From positions 1 to 64,000 of the forward strand of contig CAUJGJ010000142.1 in NCBI GenBank assembly GCA_963170055.1: a stretch of 64,000 nt of DNA, given 5' to 3'. The DNA is from Halisarca cf. caerulea. Taxonomy: Eukaryota; Porifera; Demospongiae; Chondrillida; Halisarcidae. Made by a program: the position numbers and the translations under genes. The notes under the pieces were generated by a model, which did no database searches, was not told the DNA's origin, and saw only the letters and a list, made by a program, of their open reading frames with translations. Shown piece after piece: positions 1 through 12,477 of the stretch. Within the stretch, counting starts at the first letter, position 1; the number at the start of each line of letters is the position of its first letter.

Positions 1-41
1 AGCACTTCAGAAACTTCATGTGTGTCCACTGGGAATGTGCG

Positions 42-74
42 TGGTGCTAGTGCCAAATATTGGTATTAGCACCA
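42..74. other. Core dyad (imperfect palindrome) of the monomer, shown in the first copy
   Basis: Consensus positions 40-72 form an inverted repeat. The 8-bp arms TGGTGCTA (42-49) and TAGCACCA (67-74) are exact reverse complements. Inside them lies the near-palindrome CCAAATATTGG. As single-stranded DNA or RNA the 33 bases could fold into one hairpin of 15 pairs, two of them G.T wobbles, with a 3-base ATA loop. The same dyad recurs in almost every one of the ~616 monomers and is visibly less variable than the flanks. Two functions are possible: a binding site for a dimeric protein, or a cruciform or hairpin-forming element. Neither can be decided from the sequence. Confidence 0.9.
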
Positions 75-615
75 GCATGTCCAACACTAAAAAAATATGC
101 CCACAGCACTTCAGAAAGGTCATGTGTGTCCACTGGGAATGTGCTTGGTGCTAGTGCCAAATATTGGTATTAGCACCAGCATATCCAACACTACACACAT
201 ACGCCCACAGCACTTCAGAAACTTCATGTGTGTCCACTGGGAATGTGCGTGGTGCTAGTGCCAAATATTGGTATTAGCACCAGCATATCCAACACTACAC
301 AAATACGCCCACAGCACTTCAGAAACTTCATGTGTGTCCACTGGGAATGGGCGCGGGGCTAGTGCCAAATATTGTTATTAGCACCGGCATATCCAACACT
401 ACACAAATACGCCCACAGCACTTCAGAAAGGTCATGTGTGTCAACTGAGAATTTGCGTGGTGCTAGTTCCAAATATTGGTATTAGCACCAGCATATCCAA
501 CACTACACAGATACGCCCACAGCACTTCAGAAAGGTCATGTGTGTCCACTGGGAATGTGCGTGGTGCTAGTGCCAAATATTGGTATTAGCACCAGCATAT
601 CCAACACTACACAAA

Positions 616-3600
616 TACGCCCATAGCACATCAGAAACTTCATGTGTGTCCACTGGGAATGTGCGTGGTGCTAGTGCCAAGTATTGGTATTAGCCCGAGC
701 ATATCCAACATTACACAAATACGCCCACAGCACTTCAGAAAAGTCATGTGTGTCCACTGGGAATGTGCTTGGTGCTAGTGCCAAATATTGGTATTAGCAC
801 CAGCGTATCCAACACTACACAAATACGCTCACAGCACTTCAGAAACGTCATGTGTGTCCACTGGGAATGTGCGTGGTGCTAGTGCCAAATATTGGTATTA
901 GCACCAGCATATCCAACACTACACAAATACGCCCACAGCACTTCGGAAACTTCATGTGTGTCCACTGGGAATGTGCGCGGGGCTAGTGCCAAATATTGTT
1001 ATTAGCACCGGCATATCCAACACTACACAAATACGCCCACAGCACTTCAGAAAGGTCATGTGTGTCCACTGGGAATTTGCGTGGTGCTAGTGCCAAATAT
1101 TGGTATTAGCACCAGCATACCTAACACTACACAAATACGCCCACAGTAGTTAAGAAACTTCATGTGTGTCCACTGGGAATGTGCGTGGTGCTAGTGCCAA
1201 ATATTTGTATTAGCACCAGCATATCCAACACTACACAGATACGCCCACAGCACTTCAGAAAGGTCATGTGTGTCCACTGGGAATGTGCGTGGTGCTAGTG
1301 CCAAATATTGGTATTAGCCCCAGCATATCCAACATTACACAAATACGCCCACAGTAGTTAAGAAACTTACTCTGTGTCCCCTTGGAATGTGCGTGGTGCT
1401 AGTGCCAAATATTGGTATTAGCACCAACATATCCAACACTACACAAATACGCCCACAGCACTTCAGAAACTTCATGTGTGTCCACTGGGAATGTGCGTGG
1501 TGCTAGTGCCAAATATTGGTATTAGCACCAGCATATCCAACATTACACAAATACGCCCACAGCATTTCAGAAACTTCATGTGTGTCCACTTGGAATGTGC
1601 GTGGTGCTAGTGCCAAATATTGGTATTAGCACCAGCATATCCAACACTACACAAATACGCCCACCGCACTTCAGAAACTTCATGTGTGTCCACTGGGAAT
1701 GTGCGTGGCGCTAGTGCCAAATATTGGTATTAGCACCAGCATATCTAAAACTACACAAATACGCCCATACCAATTCAGAAACTTCATGTGTGTCCACTGG
1801 GAATGTGCGTGGTGCTCGTGCCAAATATTGGTATTAGCACCAGCATATCCAACACTACACAAATACGCCCACATCAGTTAAGAAACTTCATGTGTGTCCA
1901 CTGGGAATGTGCGTGGTGCTAGTGCCAAATATTGGTATTAGCACCAGCATATCCAACACTACACAAATACGCCCACAGCACTTCAGAAAGGTCATGTGTG
2001 TCCACTGGGAATGTGCGTGGTGCTAGTGCCAAATATTGGTATTAGAACCTACATATCCAACATTACACAAATACGCCCACAGTAGTTAAGAGACTTCATG
2101 TGTGTCCACTGGGAATGTGCGCGGGGCTAGTGCCAAATATTGGTATTAGCACCAGCATATACAACACTACACAAATACGCCCACAGCACTTCAGAAACTT
2201 CATGTGTATCCACTGGGAATGTGCGTTGTGCTAGTGCCAAATATTGGTATTAGCACCAGAATATCCAACACTACACAAATACGCCCATACCACATCAGAA
2301 ACTTCATGTGTGTCCACTGGGAATGTGCGTGGTGCTAGTGCCAAGTATTGGTATTAGCCCGAGCATATCCAACATTACACAAATACGCCCACAGCACTTC
2401 AGAAAAGTCATGTGTGTCCACTGGGAATGTGCTTGGTGCTAGTGCCAAATATTGGTATTAGCACCAGCATATCCAACACTACACAAATACGCCCACAGCA
2501 CTTCAGAAACGTCATGTGTGTCCACTGGGAATGTGCGTGGTGCTAGTGCCAAATATTGGTATTAGCACCAGCATATCCAACACTACACAAATACGCCCAC
2601 AGCACTTCGGAAACTTCATGTGTGTCCACTGGGAATGTGCGCGGGGCTAGTGCCAAATATTGTTATTAGCACCGGCATATCCAACACTACACAAATACGC
2701 CCACAGCACTTCAGAAAGGTCATGTGTGTCCACTGGGAATTTGCGTGGTGCTAGTGCCAAATATTGGTATTAGCACCAGCATACCTAACACTACACAAAT
2801 ACGCCCACAGTAGTTAAGAAACTTCATGTGTGTCCACTGGGAATGTGCGTGGTGCTAGTGCCAAATATTTGTATTAGCACCAGCATATCCAACACTACAC
2901 AGATACGCCCACAGCACTTCAGAAAGGTCATGTGTGTCCACTGGGAATGTGCGTGGTGCTAGTGCCAAATATTGGTATTAGCCCCAGCATATCCAACATT
3001 ACACAAATACGCCCACAGTAGTTAAGAAACTTACTCTGTGTCCCCTTGGAATGTGCGTGGTGCTAGTGCCAAATATTGGTATTAGCACCAACATATCCAA
3101 CACTACACAAATACGCCCACAGCACTTCAGAAACTTCATGTGTGTCCACTGGGAATGTGCGTGGTGCTAGTGCCAAATATTGGTATTAGCACCAGCATAT
3201 CCAACATTACACAAATACGCCCACAGCATTTCAGAAACTTCATGTGTGTCCACTTGGAATGTGCGTGGTGCTAGTGCCAAATATTGGTATTAGCACCAGC
3301 ATATCCAACACTACACAAATACGCCCACCGCACTTCAGAAACTTCATGTGTGTCCACTGGGAATGTGCGTGGCGCTAGTGCCAAATATTGGTATTAGCAC
3401 CAGCATATCTAAAACTACACAAATACGCCCATACCAATTCAGAAACTTCATGTGTGTCCACTGGGAATGTGCGTGGTGCTCGTGCCAAATATTGGTATTA
3501 GCACCAGCATATCCAACACTACACAAATACGCCCACATCAGTTAAGAAACTTCATGTGTGTCCACTGGGAATGTGCGTGGTGCTAGTGCCAAATATTGGT

Positions 3601-3943
3601 ATTAGCACCAGCATATCCAACACTACACAAATACGCCCACAGCACTTCAGAAAGGTCATGTGTGTCCACTGGGAATGTGCGTGGTGCTAGTGCCAAATAT
3701 TGGTATTAGAACCTACATATCCAACATTACACAAATACGCCCACAGTAGTTAAGAGACTTCATGTGTGTCCACTGGGAATGTGCGCGGGGCTAGTGCCAA
3801 ATATTGGTATTAGCACCAGCATATACAACACTACACAAATACGCCCACAGCACTTCAGAAACTTCATGTGTATCCACTGGGAATGTGCGTTGTGCTAGTG
3901 CCAAATATTGGTATTAGCACCAGCATATCCAACATTACACAAA
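616..3943 (+). repeat. 16-monomer higher-order repeat (1,664 bp) in two tandem copies
   Basis: Copy 1 spans about 616-2,279 and copy 2 about 2,280-3,943. Private variants recur exactly 1,664 bases apart: AAGTATTGGTATTAGCCCGAG at 679 and 2,343, the TTACTCTGTG replacement near 1,367 and 3,031, GGCGCTAG near 1,707 and 3,371, and TTAGAACCTACAT near 2,042 and 3,706. The copies are nearly identical. The left and right limits are set by loss of match (CATAGCACATC versus CATACCACATC at the left, and CAGAATATCC versus CAGCATATCC near 2,258 and 3,922). Sixteen times 104 is exactly 1,664, so no net indel has occurred. Confidence 0.9.
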
Positions 3944-6900
3944 TACGCCCACAGCACTTCAAAAACTTCATGTGTGTCCACTGGGAATGTGCGCGGTGCT
4001 AGTGCCAAATATTGGTATTAGCACCAGCATATCCAACACTACACAAATACGCCCACAGCACTTCAGTAACTTCATGTGTGTCCACTGGGAATGTGCGTGG
4101 TGCTAGTGCCAAATATTGGTATTAGCACCAGCATATCCAACACTACACAAATACACCCACATCAGTTAAGAAACTTCATGTGTGTCCACTGGGAATGTGC
4201 GTGAGGCTAGTGCCAAATATTGGTATTAGCACCAGCATATCCAACACTACACAAATACGCCCACAGCATTTCAGAAACTTCATGTGTGTCCACTGGGAAT
4301 GTGCGTGGTGCTAGTGCCAAACATTGGTATTAGCACCAGCATATCCAACACTACACAAATACGCCCACAGCACTTCAGAAAGGTCATGTGTGTCCACTGG
4401 GAATGTGCGTGGTGCTAGTGCCAAATATTGGTATTAGAACCTACATATCCAACATTACACAAATACGCCCACAGTAGTTAAGAAACTTCATGTGTGTCCA
4501 CTGGGAATGTGCTTGGTGCTAGTGCCAAATATTGGTATTAGAACCAGCATATCCAACACTACACAAATACGCCCACAGCACTTCAGAAAGGTCATGTGTG
4601 TCCACTGGGAATGTGCGTGGTGCTAGTGCCAAATATTGGTATAAGCACCAGCATATCCAACACTACACAAATACGCCCACAACATTTCAGAAAGGTCATG
4701 TGTGTCCACTGAGAATGTGCGTGGTGCTAGTGCCAAATATTGGTATTAGCACCAGCATATCCAACACTACGCAAATACGCCCACAGCACTTCAGAAAGGT
4801 CATGTGTGTCCACTGGGAATGTGCGTGGTGCTAGTGCCAAATATTGGTATTAGCACCAGCATATCCAACACTACACAAATACGCCCACAGCACTTCAGAA
4901 ACTTCATGTGTGTCCACTGGGAATGTGCGTGGTGCTAGTGCCAAATATTGGTATTAGCACCAGCATATCCAACACTACACAAATACTCCCACAGCACTTC
5001 AGAAACTTCATGTGTGTCCACTGAGAATGTGCGTGGAGCTAGTGCCAAATATTGGTATTAGCACCAGTATATCCAACACTACACAAATACGCCCACATCA
5101 GTTAAGAAACTTCATGTGTGTCCACTGGGAATGTGCGTGGTGCTAGTCCCAAATATTGGTATTAGCACCAGCATATCTAAAACTACACAAATACGCCCAC
5201 ACCACTTCAGAAACTTCATCTGTGTCCACTGGGAATGTGCGTGGTGCTAGTGCCAAATATTGGTATTAGCACCAGCATATCCAACACTACACAAATACGC
5301 CCACATCAGTTAAGAAACTTCATGTGTGTCCACTGGGAATGTGCGCGAGGCTAGTGCCAAATATTGGTATTAGCACCAGCATATCCAACACTACACAAAT
5401 ACGCCCACAGCACTTCAGAAACTTCATGTGTGTCCACTGGGAATGTGCGTGGTGCTAGTGCCAAACATTGGTATTAGCACCAGCATATCCAACACTACAC
5501 AAATACGCCAACAGCACTTCAGAAAGGTCATGTGTGTCCACTGGGAATGTGCGTGGTGCTAGTGCAAAATATTGGTATTAGAACCTACATATCCAACATT
5601 ACACAAATACGCCCACAGTAGTTAAGAAACTTCATGTGTGTCCACTGGGAATGTGCTTGGTGCTAGTGCCAAATATTGGTATTAGAACCAGCATATCCAA
5701 CACTACACAAATACGCCCACAGCACTTCAGAAAGGTCATGTGTGTCCACTGGGAATGTGCTTGGTGCTAGTGCCAAATATTGGTATTAGCACCAGCATAT
5801 CCAACACTACACACATATGCCCACAGCACTTCAGAAACTTCATGTGTGTCTACTGGGAATGTGCGTGGTGCTAGTGCCAAATATTGGTATTAGCACCAGC
5901 ATATCCAACACTACACAAATACGCCCACAGCACTTCAGAAACTTCATGTGTGTCCACTGGGAATGGGCGCGGGGCTAGTGCCAAATATTGTTATTAGCAC
6001 CGGCATATCCAACACTACACAAATACGCCCACAGCACTTCAGAAAGGTCATGTGTGTCAACTGAGAATTTGCGTGGTGCTAGTTCCAAATATTGGTATTA
6101 GCACCAGCATATCCAACACTACACAGATACGCCCACAGCACTTCAGAAAGGTCATGTGTGTCCACTGGGAATGTGCGTGGTGCTAGTGCCAAATATTGGT
6201 ATTAGGCCCAGAATATCCAACACTACACAAATACGCCCATAGCACATCAGAAACTTCATGTGTGTCCACTGGGAATGTGCGTGGTGCTAGTGCCAAGTAT
6301 TGGTATTAGCCCGAGCATATCCAACATTACACAAATACGCCCACAGTAGTTAAGAAACTTACTCTGTGTCCACTTGGAATGTGCGTGGTGCTAGTGCCAA
6401 ATATTGGTATTAGCACCAACATATCCAACACTACACAAATACGCCCACAGCACTTCAGAAACTTCATGTGTGTCCACTGGGAATGTGCGTGGTGCTAGTG
6501 CCAAATATTGGTATTAGCACCAGCATATCCAACACTACACAGATACGCCCACAGCACTTCAGAAAAGTCATGTGTGTCCTCTGGGAATGTGCTTGGTGCT
6601 AGTGCCAAATATTGGTATTAGCACCAGCGTATCCAACACTACACAAATACGCCCACAGCACTTCAGAAACGTCATGTGTGTCCACTGGGAATGTGCGTGG
6701 TGCTAGTGCCAAATATTGGTATTAGCACCAGCATATCCAACACTACACAAATACGCCCACAGCACTTCGGAAACTTCATGTGTGTCCACTGGGAATGTGC
6801 GCGGGGCTAGTGCCAAATATTGTTATTAGCACCGGCATATCTAAAACTACACAAATACGCCCACAGCACTTCAGAAACTTCATGTGTGTCCACTGGGAAT

Positions 6901-6969
6901 GTGCGTGGTGCTAGTGCCAAATATTGGTATTAGCACCAGCATATCCAACACTACACAAATACGCCCACA
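3944..6969 (+). repeat. Mosaic satellite segment built from rearranged pieces of the first HOR
   Basis: This stretch has no single long period but is assembled from recognisable pieces. The segment 5,726-6,345 matches 110-730 at an offset of exactly 5,616 bp (54 monomers) and shares GAATGGGCGCGGGG, the GTCAACTGAGAATTTG variant, and CACAGATACG. It then switches to material like 1,353-1,540 (TTACTCTGTGTCC), and next to material like 720-1,020 (CAGCGTATCC, then CTTCGGAAAC). The part 4,150-4,990 recurs at 6,958-7,800, offset 2,808 bp (27 monomers). All switches keep the 104-bp phase, which points to unequal exchange or conversion between aligned monomers. Confidence 0.8.
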
Positions 6970-9900
6970 TCAGTTAAGAAACTTCATGTGTGTCCACTGG
7001 GAATGTGCGTGAGGCTAGTGCCAAATATTGGTATTAGCACCAGCATATCCAACACTACACAAATACGCCCACAGCATTTCAGAAACTTCATGTGTGTCCA
7101 CTGGGAATGTGCGTGGTGCTAGTGCCAAACATTGGTATTAGCACCAGCATATCCAACACTACACAAATACGCCCACAGCACTTCAGAAAGGTCATGTGTG
7201 TCCACTGGGAATGTGCGTGGTGCTAGTGCCAAATATTGGTATTAGAACCTACATATCCAACATTACACAAATACGCCCACAGTAGTTAAGAAACTTCATG
7301 TGTGTCCACTGGGAATGTGCTTGGTGCTAGTGCCAAATATTGGTATTAGAACCAGCATATCCAACACTACACAAATACGCCCACAGCACTTCAGAAAGGT
7401 CATGTGTGTCCACTGGGAATGTGCGTGGTGCTAGTGCCAAATATTGGTATTAGCACCAGCATATCCAACACTACACAAATACGCCCACAGCATTTCAGAA
7501 AGGTCATGTGTGTCCACTGAGAATGTGCGTGGTGCTAGTGCCAAATATTGGTATTAGCACCAGCATATCCAACACTACACAATTACGCCCACAGCACTTC
7601 AGAAAGGTCATGTGTGTCCACTGGGAATGTGCGTGGTGCTAGTGCCAAATATTGGTATTAGCACCAGCATATCCAACACTACACAAATACGCCCACAGCA
7701 CTTCAGAAACTTCATGTGTGTCCACTGGGAATGTGCGTGGTGCTAGTGCCAAATATTGGTATTAGCACCAGCATATCCAACACTACACAAATACTCCCAC
7801 AGCACTTCAGAAACTTCATGTGTGCCCACTGAGAATGTGCGTGGAGCTAGTGCCAAATATTGGTATTAGCACCAGATATCCAACACTACACAAATACGCC
7901 CACATCAGTTAAGAAACTTCATGTGTGTCCACTGGGAATGTGCGTGGTGCTAGTCCCAAATATTGGTATTAGCACCAGCATATCCAACACTACACAAATA
8001 CGCCCACAGCACTTCAGATCTTCATGTGTGTCCAATGGGAATGTGCGTGGTGCTAGTGCCATATATTGGTATTAGCACCAGCATATCCAACACTACACAA
8101 ATACGCCCACAGTACTTCAGAAAGGTCATGTGTGTCCACTGGGAATGTGCGTGGTGCTAGTGCCAAATATTGGTATTAGCACCAGCATATCCAACACTAC
8201 TCAAATACTCCCACAGCACTTCAGAAACTTCATGTGTGTCCACTGGGAATGTGCGTGGTGCTAGTGCCAAATATTGGTATTAGCACCAGCATATCCAACA
8301 CTACACAAATACGCTCACAGAACTTCAGAAACTTCATGTTTATCCACTGGGAATGTGCTTGGTGCTAGTGCCAAATATTGGTATTAGAACCAGCATATCC
8401 AACACTACAAAAATAGGCCTAAAGCACTTGAGAAAGGTCATGTGTGTCCACTGGGAATGTGCGTGGTGCTAGTGCCAAATATTGATATTAGCACCAGCAT
8501 ATCCAACACTACACAAATACGCCCACATCAGTTAAGAAACTTCATGTGTGTCCACTGGGAATGTGCGTGAGGCTAGTGCCAAATATTGGTATTAGCACCA
8601 GCATATCCAACACTACACAAATACGCCCACAGCATTTCAGAAACTTCATGTGTGTCCACTGGGAATGTGCGTGGTGCTAGTGCCAAACATTGGTATTAGC
8701 ACCAGCATATCCAACACTACACAAATACGCCCACAGCACTTCAGAAAGGTCATGTGTGTCCACTGGGAATGTGCGTGGTGCTAGTGCCAAATATTGGTAT
8801 TAGAACCTACATATCCAACATTACACAAATACGCCCACAGTAGTTAAGAAACTTCATGTGTGTCCACTGGGAATGTGCTTGGTGCTAGTGCCAAATATTG
8901 GTATTAGAACCAGCATATCCAACACTACACAAATACGCCCACAGCACTTCAGAAAGGTCATGTGTGTCCACTGGGAATGTGCGTGGTGCTATTGCCAAAT
9001 ATTGGTATTAGCACCAGCATATCCAACACTACACAAATACGCCCACAGCATTTCAGAAAGGTCATGTGTGTCCACTGAGAATGTGCGTGGTGCTAGTGCC
9101 AAATATTGGTATTAGCACCAGCATATCCAACACTACACAATTACGCCCACAGCACTTCAGAAAGGTCATGTGTATCCACTGGGAATGTGCGTGGTGCTAG
9201 TGCCAAATATTGGTATTAGCACCAGCATATCCAACACTACACAAATACGCCCACAGCACTTCAGAAACTTCATGTGTGTCCACTGGGAATGTGCGTGGTG
9301 CTAGTGCCAAATATTGGTATTAGCACCAGCATATCCAACACTACACAAATACTCCCACAGCACTTCAGAAACTTCATGTGTGCCCACTGAGAATGTGCGT
9401 GGAGCTAGTGCCAAATATTGGTATTAGCACCAGATATCCAACACTACACAAATACGCCCACATCAGTTAAGAAACTTCATGTGTGTCCACTGGGAATGTG
9501 CGTGGTGCTAGTCCCAAATATTGGTATTAGCACCAGCATATCCAACACTACACAAATACGCCCACAGCACTACAGATCTTCATGTGTGTCCAATGGGAAT
9601 GTGCGTGGTGCTAGTGCCATATATTGGTATTAGCACCAGCATATCCAACACTACACAAATACGCCCACAGTACTTCAGAAAGGTCATGTGTGTCCACTGG
9701 GAATGTGCGTGGTGCTAGTGCCAAATATTGGTATTAGCAACAGCATATCCAACACTACACAAATACTCCCACAGCACTTCAGAAAGGTCATGTGTGTCCA
9801 CTGGGAATGTGCGTGGTGCTAGTGCCAAATATTGGTATTAGCACCAGCATATCCAACACTACTCAAATACTCCCACAGCACTTCAGAAACTTCATGTGTG

Positions 9901-10190
9901 TCCACTGGGAATGTGCGTGGTGCTAGTGCCAAATATTGGTATTAGCACCAGCATATCCAACACTACACAAATACGCTCACAGAACTTCAGAAACTTCATG
10001 TTTATCCACTGGGAATGTGCTTGGTGCTAGTGCCAAATATTGGTATTAGAACCAGCATATCCAACACTACAAAAATAGGCCTAAAGCACTTGAGAAAGGT
10101 CATGTGTGTCCACTGGGAATGTGCGTGGTGCTAGTGCCAAATATTGATATTAGCACCAGCATATCCAACACTACACAAATACGCCCACAG
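6970..10190 (+). repeat. 15-16 monomer tandem duplication (1,558 and 1,662 bp copies)
   Basis: Copy 1 is about 6,970-8,527 and copy 2 about 8,528-10,190. Both carry CATCAGTTAAG followed by CGTGAGGCTAG (7,009 and 8,567), GCCCACTGAGAATG, the two one-base deletions CACCAGATATCC and TTCAGATCTTC, and the private marker ATAGGCCTAAAG (AGGCCT at 8,415 and 10,077). The offset is 1,558 bases up to about 9,720 and 1,662 after it, because copy 2 has one extra 104-bp monomer carrying AGCAACAGC and ACTCCCAC near 9,720-9,823. The 1,558 figure equals 15 monomers minus the two deletions. Confidence 0.88.
7595..7698 (+). repeat. Representative type A monomer (AAAGGTC form)
   Basis: This 104-bp copy matches the majority base throughout and can serve as the reference for type A. 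It begins CACTTCAGAAAGGTCATGTG and differs from type B only at consensus positions 12-14, GGT instead of CTT (AAAGGTCATG versus AAACTTCATG). Type A is the commonest form over much of the array and often occurs in runs of two to four. In the 26.9-35.1 kb domain it alternates with type C. Confidence 0.93.
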
Positions 10191-12060
10191 AAGTTAAGAA
10201 ACTTCATGTGTGTCCACTGGGTATGTGCGTGGTGCTAGTGCCAAATATTGGTATTAGCACCAGCATATCCAACAATACACAAATGCGCCAACAGCACTTC
10301 AGAAACTTCATGTGTGTCCACTGGGAATGTGCGTGGTGCTAGTGCCAAATATTGGTATTAGCACAAGCATATCCAACACTAAAAATATACGCCAACAGTA
10401 CTTCAGAAAGGTCATGTGTGTCCACTGGGAATGTGCGTGGTGCTAATGCCAAATATTGGTATTAGCACCAGCATATCCAACACTACAAAAATACGCCTAC
10501 AGGACTTAAGAAAGGTCATGTGTGTCCACTGGGAATGTGCGTGGTGCTAGTGCCAAATATTGGTATTAGCACCAGCATATCCAACACTACACAAATACGC
10601 CCACAGCACTTCAGAAAGGTCATGTGTGTCCACTGGTAATGTGCGTGGTGCTAGTGCCAAATTTTGGTATTAGCACCAGCATATCTAAAACTTCACAAAT
10701 ACGCCCACACCACTTCAGAAACTTTATGTGTGTCCACTGGGAATGTGCGTGGTGCTAGTGCCAAATATTGGTATTAGCACCAGCATATCCAACACTACAC
10801 AAATACGCCCACATCAGTTAAGAAACTTCATGTGTGTCCACTGGGAATGTGCGTGAGGCTAGTGCCAAATATTGGTATTAGCACCAGCATATCCAACACT
10901 ACACAAATACGCCCACAGCATTTCAGAAACTTCATGTGTGTCCACTGGGAATGTGCGTGGTGATAGTGCCAAACATTGGTATTAGCACCAGCATATCCAA
11001 CACTACACAAATACGCCCACAGCACTTCAGAAAGGTCATGAGTGTCCACTGGGAATGTGCGTGGTGCTAGTGCCAAATATTGGTATTAGAACCTACATAT
11101 CCAACATTACACAAATACGCCCACAGTAGTTAAGAAACTTCATGTGTGTCCACTGGGAATGTGCTTGGTGCTAGTGCCAAATATTGGTATTAGAACCAGC
11201 ATATCCAACACTACACAAATACGCCCACAGCACTTCAGAAAGGTCATGTGTGTCCACTGGGAATGTGCGTGGTGCTAGTGCCAAATATTGGTATTAGCAC
11301 CAGCATATCCAACACTACACAAATACGCCCACAGCATTTCAGAAAGGTCATGTGTGTCCACTGAGAATGTGCGTGGTGCTAGTGCCAAATATTGGTATTA
11401 GCACCAGCATATCCAACACTACACAAATACGCCCACAGCACTTCAGAAAGGTCATGTGTGTCCACTGGGAATGTGCGTGGTGCTAGTGCCAAATATTGGT
11501 ATTAGCACCAGCATATCCAACACTACACAAATACGCCCACAGCACTTCAGAAACTTCATGTGTGTCCACTGGGAATGTGCGTGGTGATAGTGCCAAATAT
11601 TGGTATTAGCACCAGCATATCCAACACTACAGAAATACTCCCACAGCACTTCAGAAACTTCATGTGTGTCCACTGAGAATGTGCGTGGAGCTAGTGCCAA
11701 ATATTGGTATTAGCACCAGTATATCCAACACTACACAAATACGCCCACATCAGTTAAGAAACTTCATGTGTGCCCACTGGGAATGTGCGTGGTGCTAGTC
11801 CCAAATATTGTATTAGCACCAGCATATCCAACACTACACAAATACGCCCACAGCACTTCAGAAACTTCATGTGTGTCCAATGGGAATGTGCGTGGTGCTA
11901 GTGCCAAATATTGGTATTAGCACCAGCATATCCAACACTACACAAATACGCCCACAGCACTTCAGAAAGGTCATGTGTGTCCACTTGGAATGTGCGTGGT
12001 GCTAGTGCCAAATATTGGTATTAGCACCAGCATATCCAACACTACACAAATACGCCCACA
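10191..12060 (+). repeat. Satellite block reused 7.4 kb downstream
   Basis: This block of about 18 monomers carries GTATGTGCG, AAATGCGCCAACAG, GCTAATGCC, CAAATTTTGG, GGTGATAG with AAACATTGG, CAGAAATACTCCC and the one-base deletion AAATATTGTATTAGC at 11,805. The same series of variants appears at about 17,660-19,430 and, in part, at 20,880-21,610. Offset is 7,373 bp for most of it. One monomer near 10,500 (GCCTACAGGACTTAAG) is missing from the downstream copies. Confidence 0.82.
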
Positions 12061-12477
12061 GTAGTTAAGATACTTAACGTGTGTCCACTGGGAATGTGCG
12101 TGGTGCTAGTACCAAATATTGGTATTAGCACCAGCATATCCAACACTACACAAATACGCTCACAGCACTTCAGAAACTTCATGTGTATCCACTGGGAATG
12201 TGCGTGGTGCTAGTGCCAAATATTGGTATTAGCACCAGCATATCCAACACTACACAAATACGCCCACAGCACTTCAGAAAGGTCATGTGTGTCCACTGGG
12301 AATGTGCGTGGTGCTAGTGCCAAATATTGAAATTAGCACCAGCATATCCAACACTACACAAATACGCCCACAGCACTTCAGAAAGGTCATGTGTGTCCAC
12401 TGGGAATGTGCGTGGTGCTAGTGCCAAATATTGGTATTAGCACCAGCATATCCAACACTACACAAATACGCCCACAG
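12061..12477 (+). repeat. Ordinary satellite monomers between duplicated blocks
   Basis: Four monomers with a few private changes: GATACTTAACGTG near 12,068, CGCTCACAG near 12,157, and ATTGAAATTAGC at 12,326. The last marker recurs at 19,595, so part of this linker was also copied downstream, in a slightly different context (offset 7,269 bp). Confidence 0.75.

Noticed and set aside
18..30. Z-DNA-forming alternating tract CATGTGTGT
   Set aside because: Only about nine alternating bases per unit, interrupted by CC. Too short to claim without measurement.
40..75. Rho-independent terminator at the core hairpin
   Set aside because: The inverted repeat is real, but no T-run follows it, no gene precedes it, and it recurs in every monomer. 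It is a feature of the satellite.
1680..1881. Short ORFs of 60-119 codons all over the window, for example 1,684-1,881 (+) and 1,680-1,874 (-)
   Set aside because: They are the satellite read in different frames. The same peptide strings (such as CPLGMCVVLVPNIGISTSIS) recur dozens of times, both strands are open at the same spots, and frames end whenever the 104-bp unit rotates to a stop. No start context, domain or codon bias supports a gene.
8415..8424. Remnant of a mobile element at ATAGGCCTAAAG
   Set aside because: The changes are substitutions within a monomer of normal length. There is no added sequence, target-site duplication or terminal repeat.
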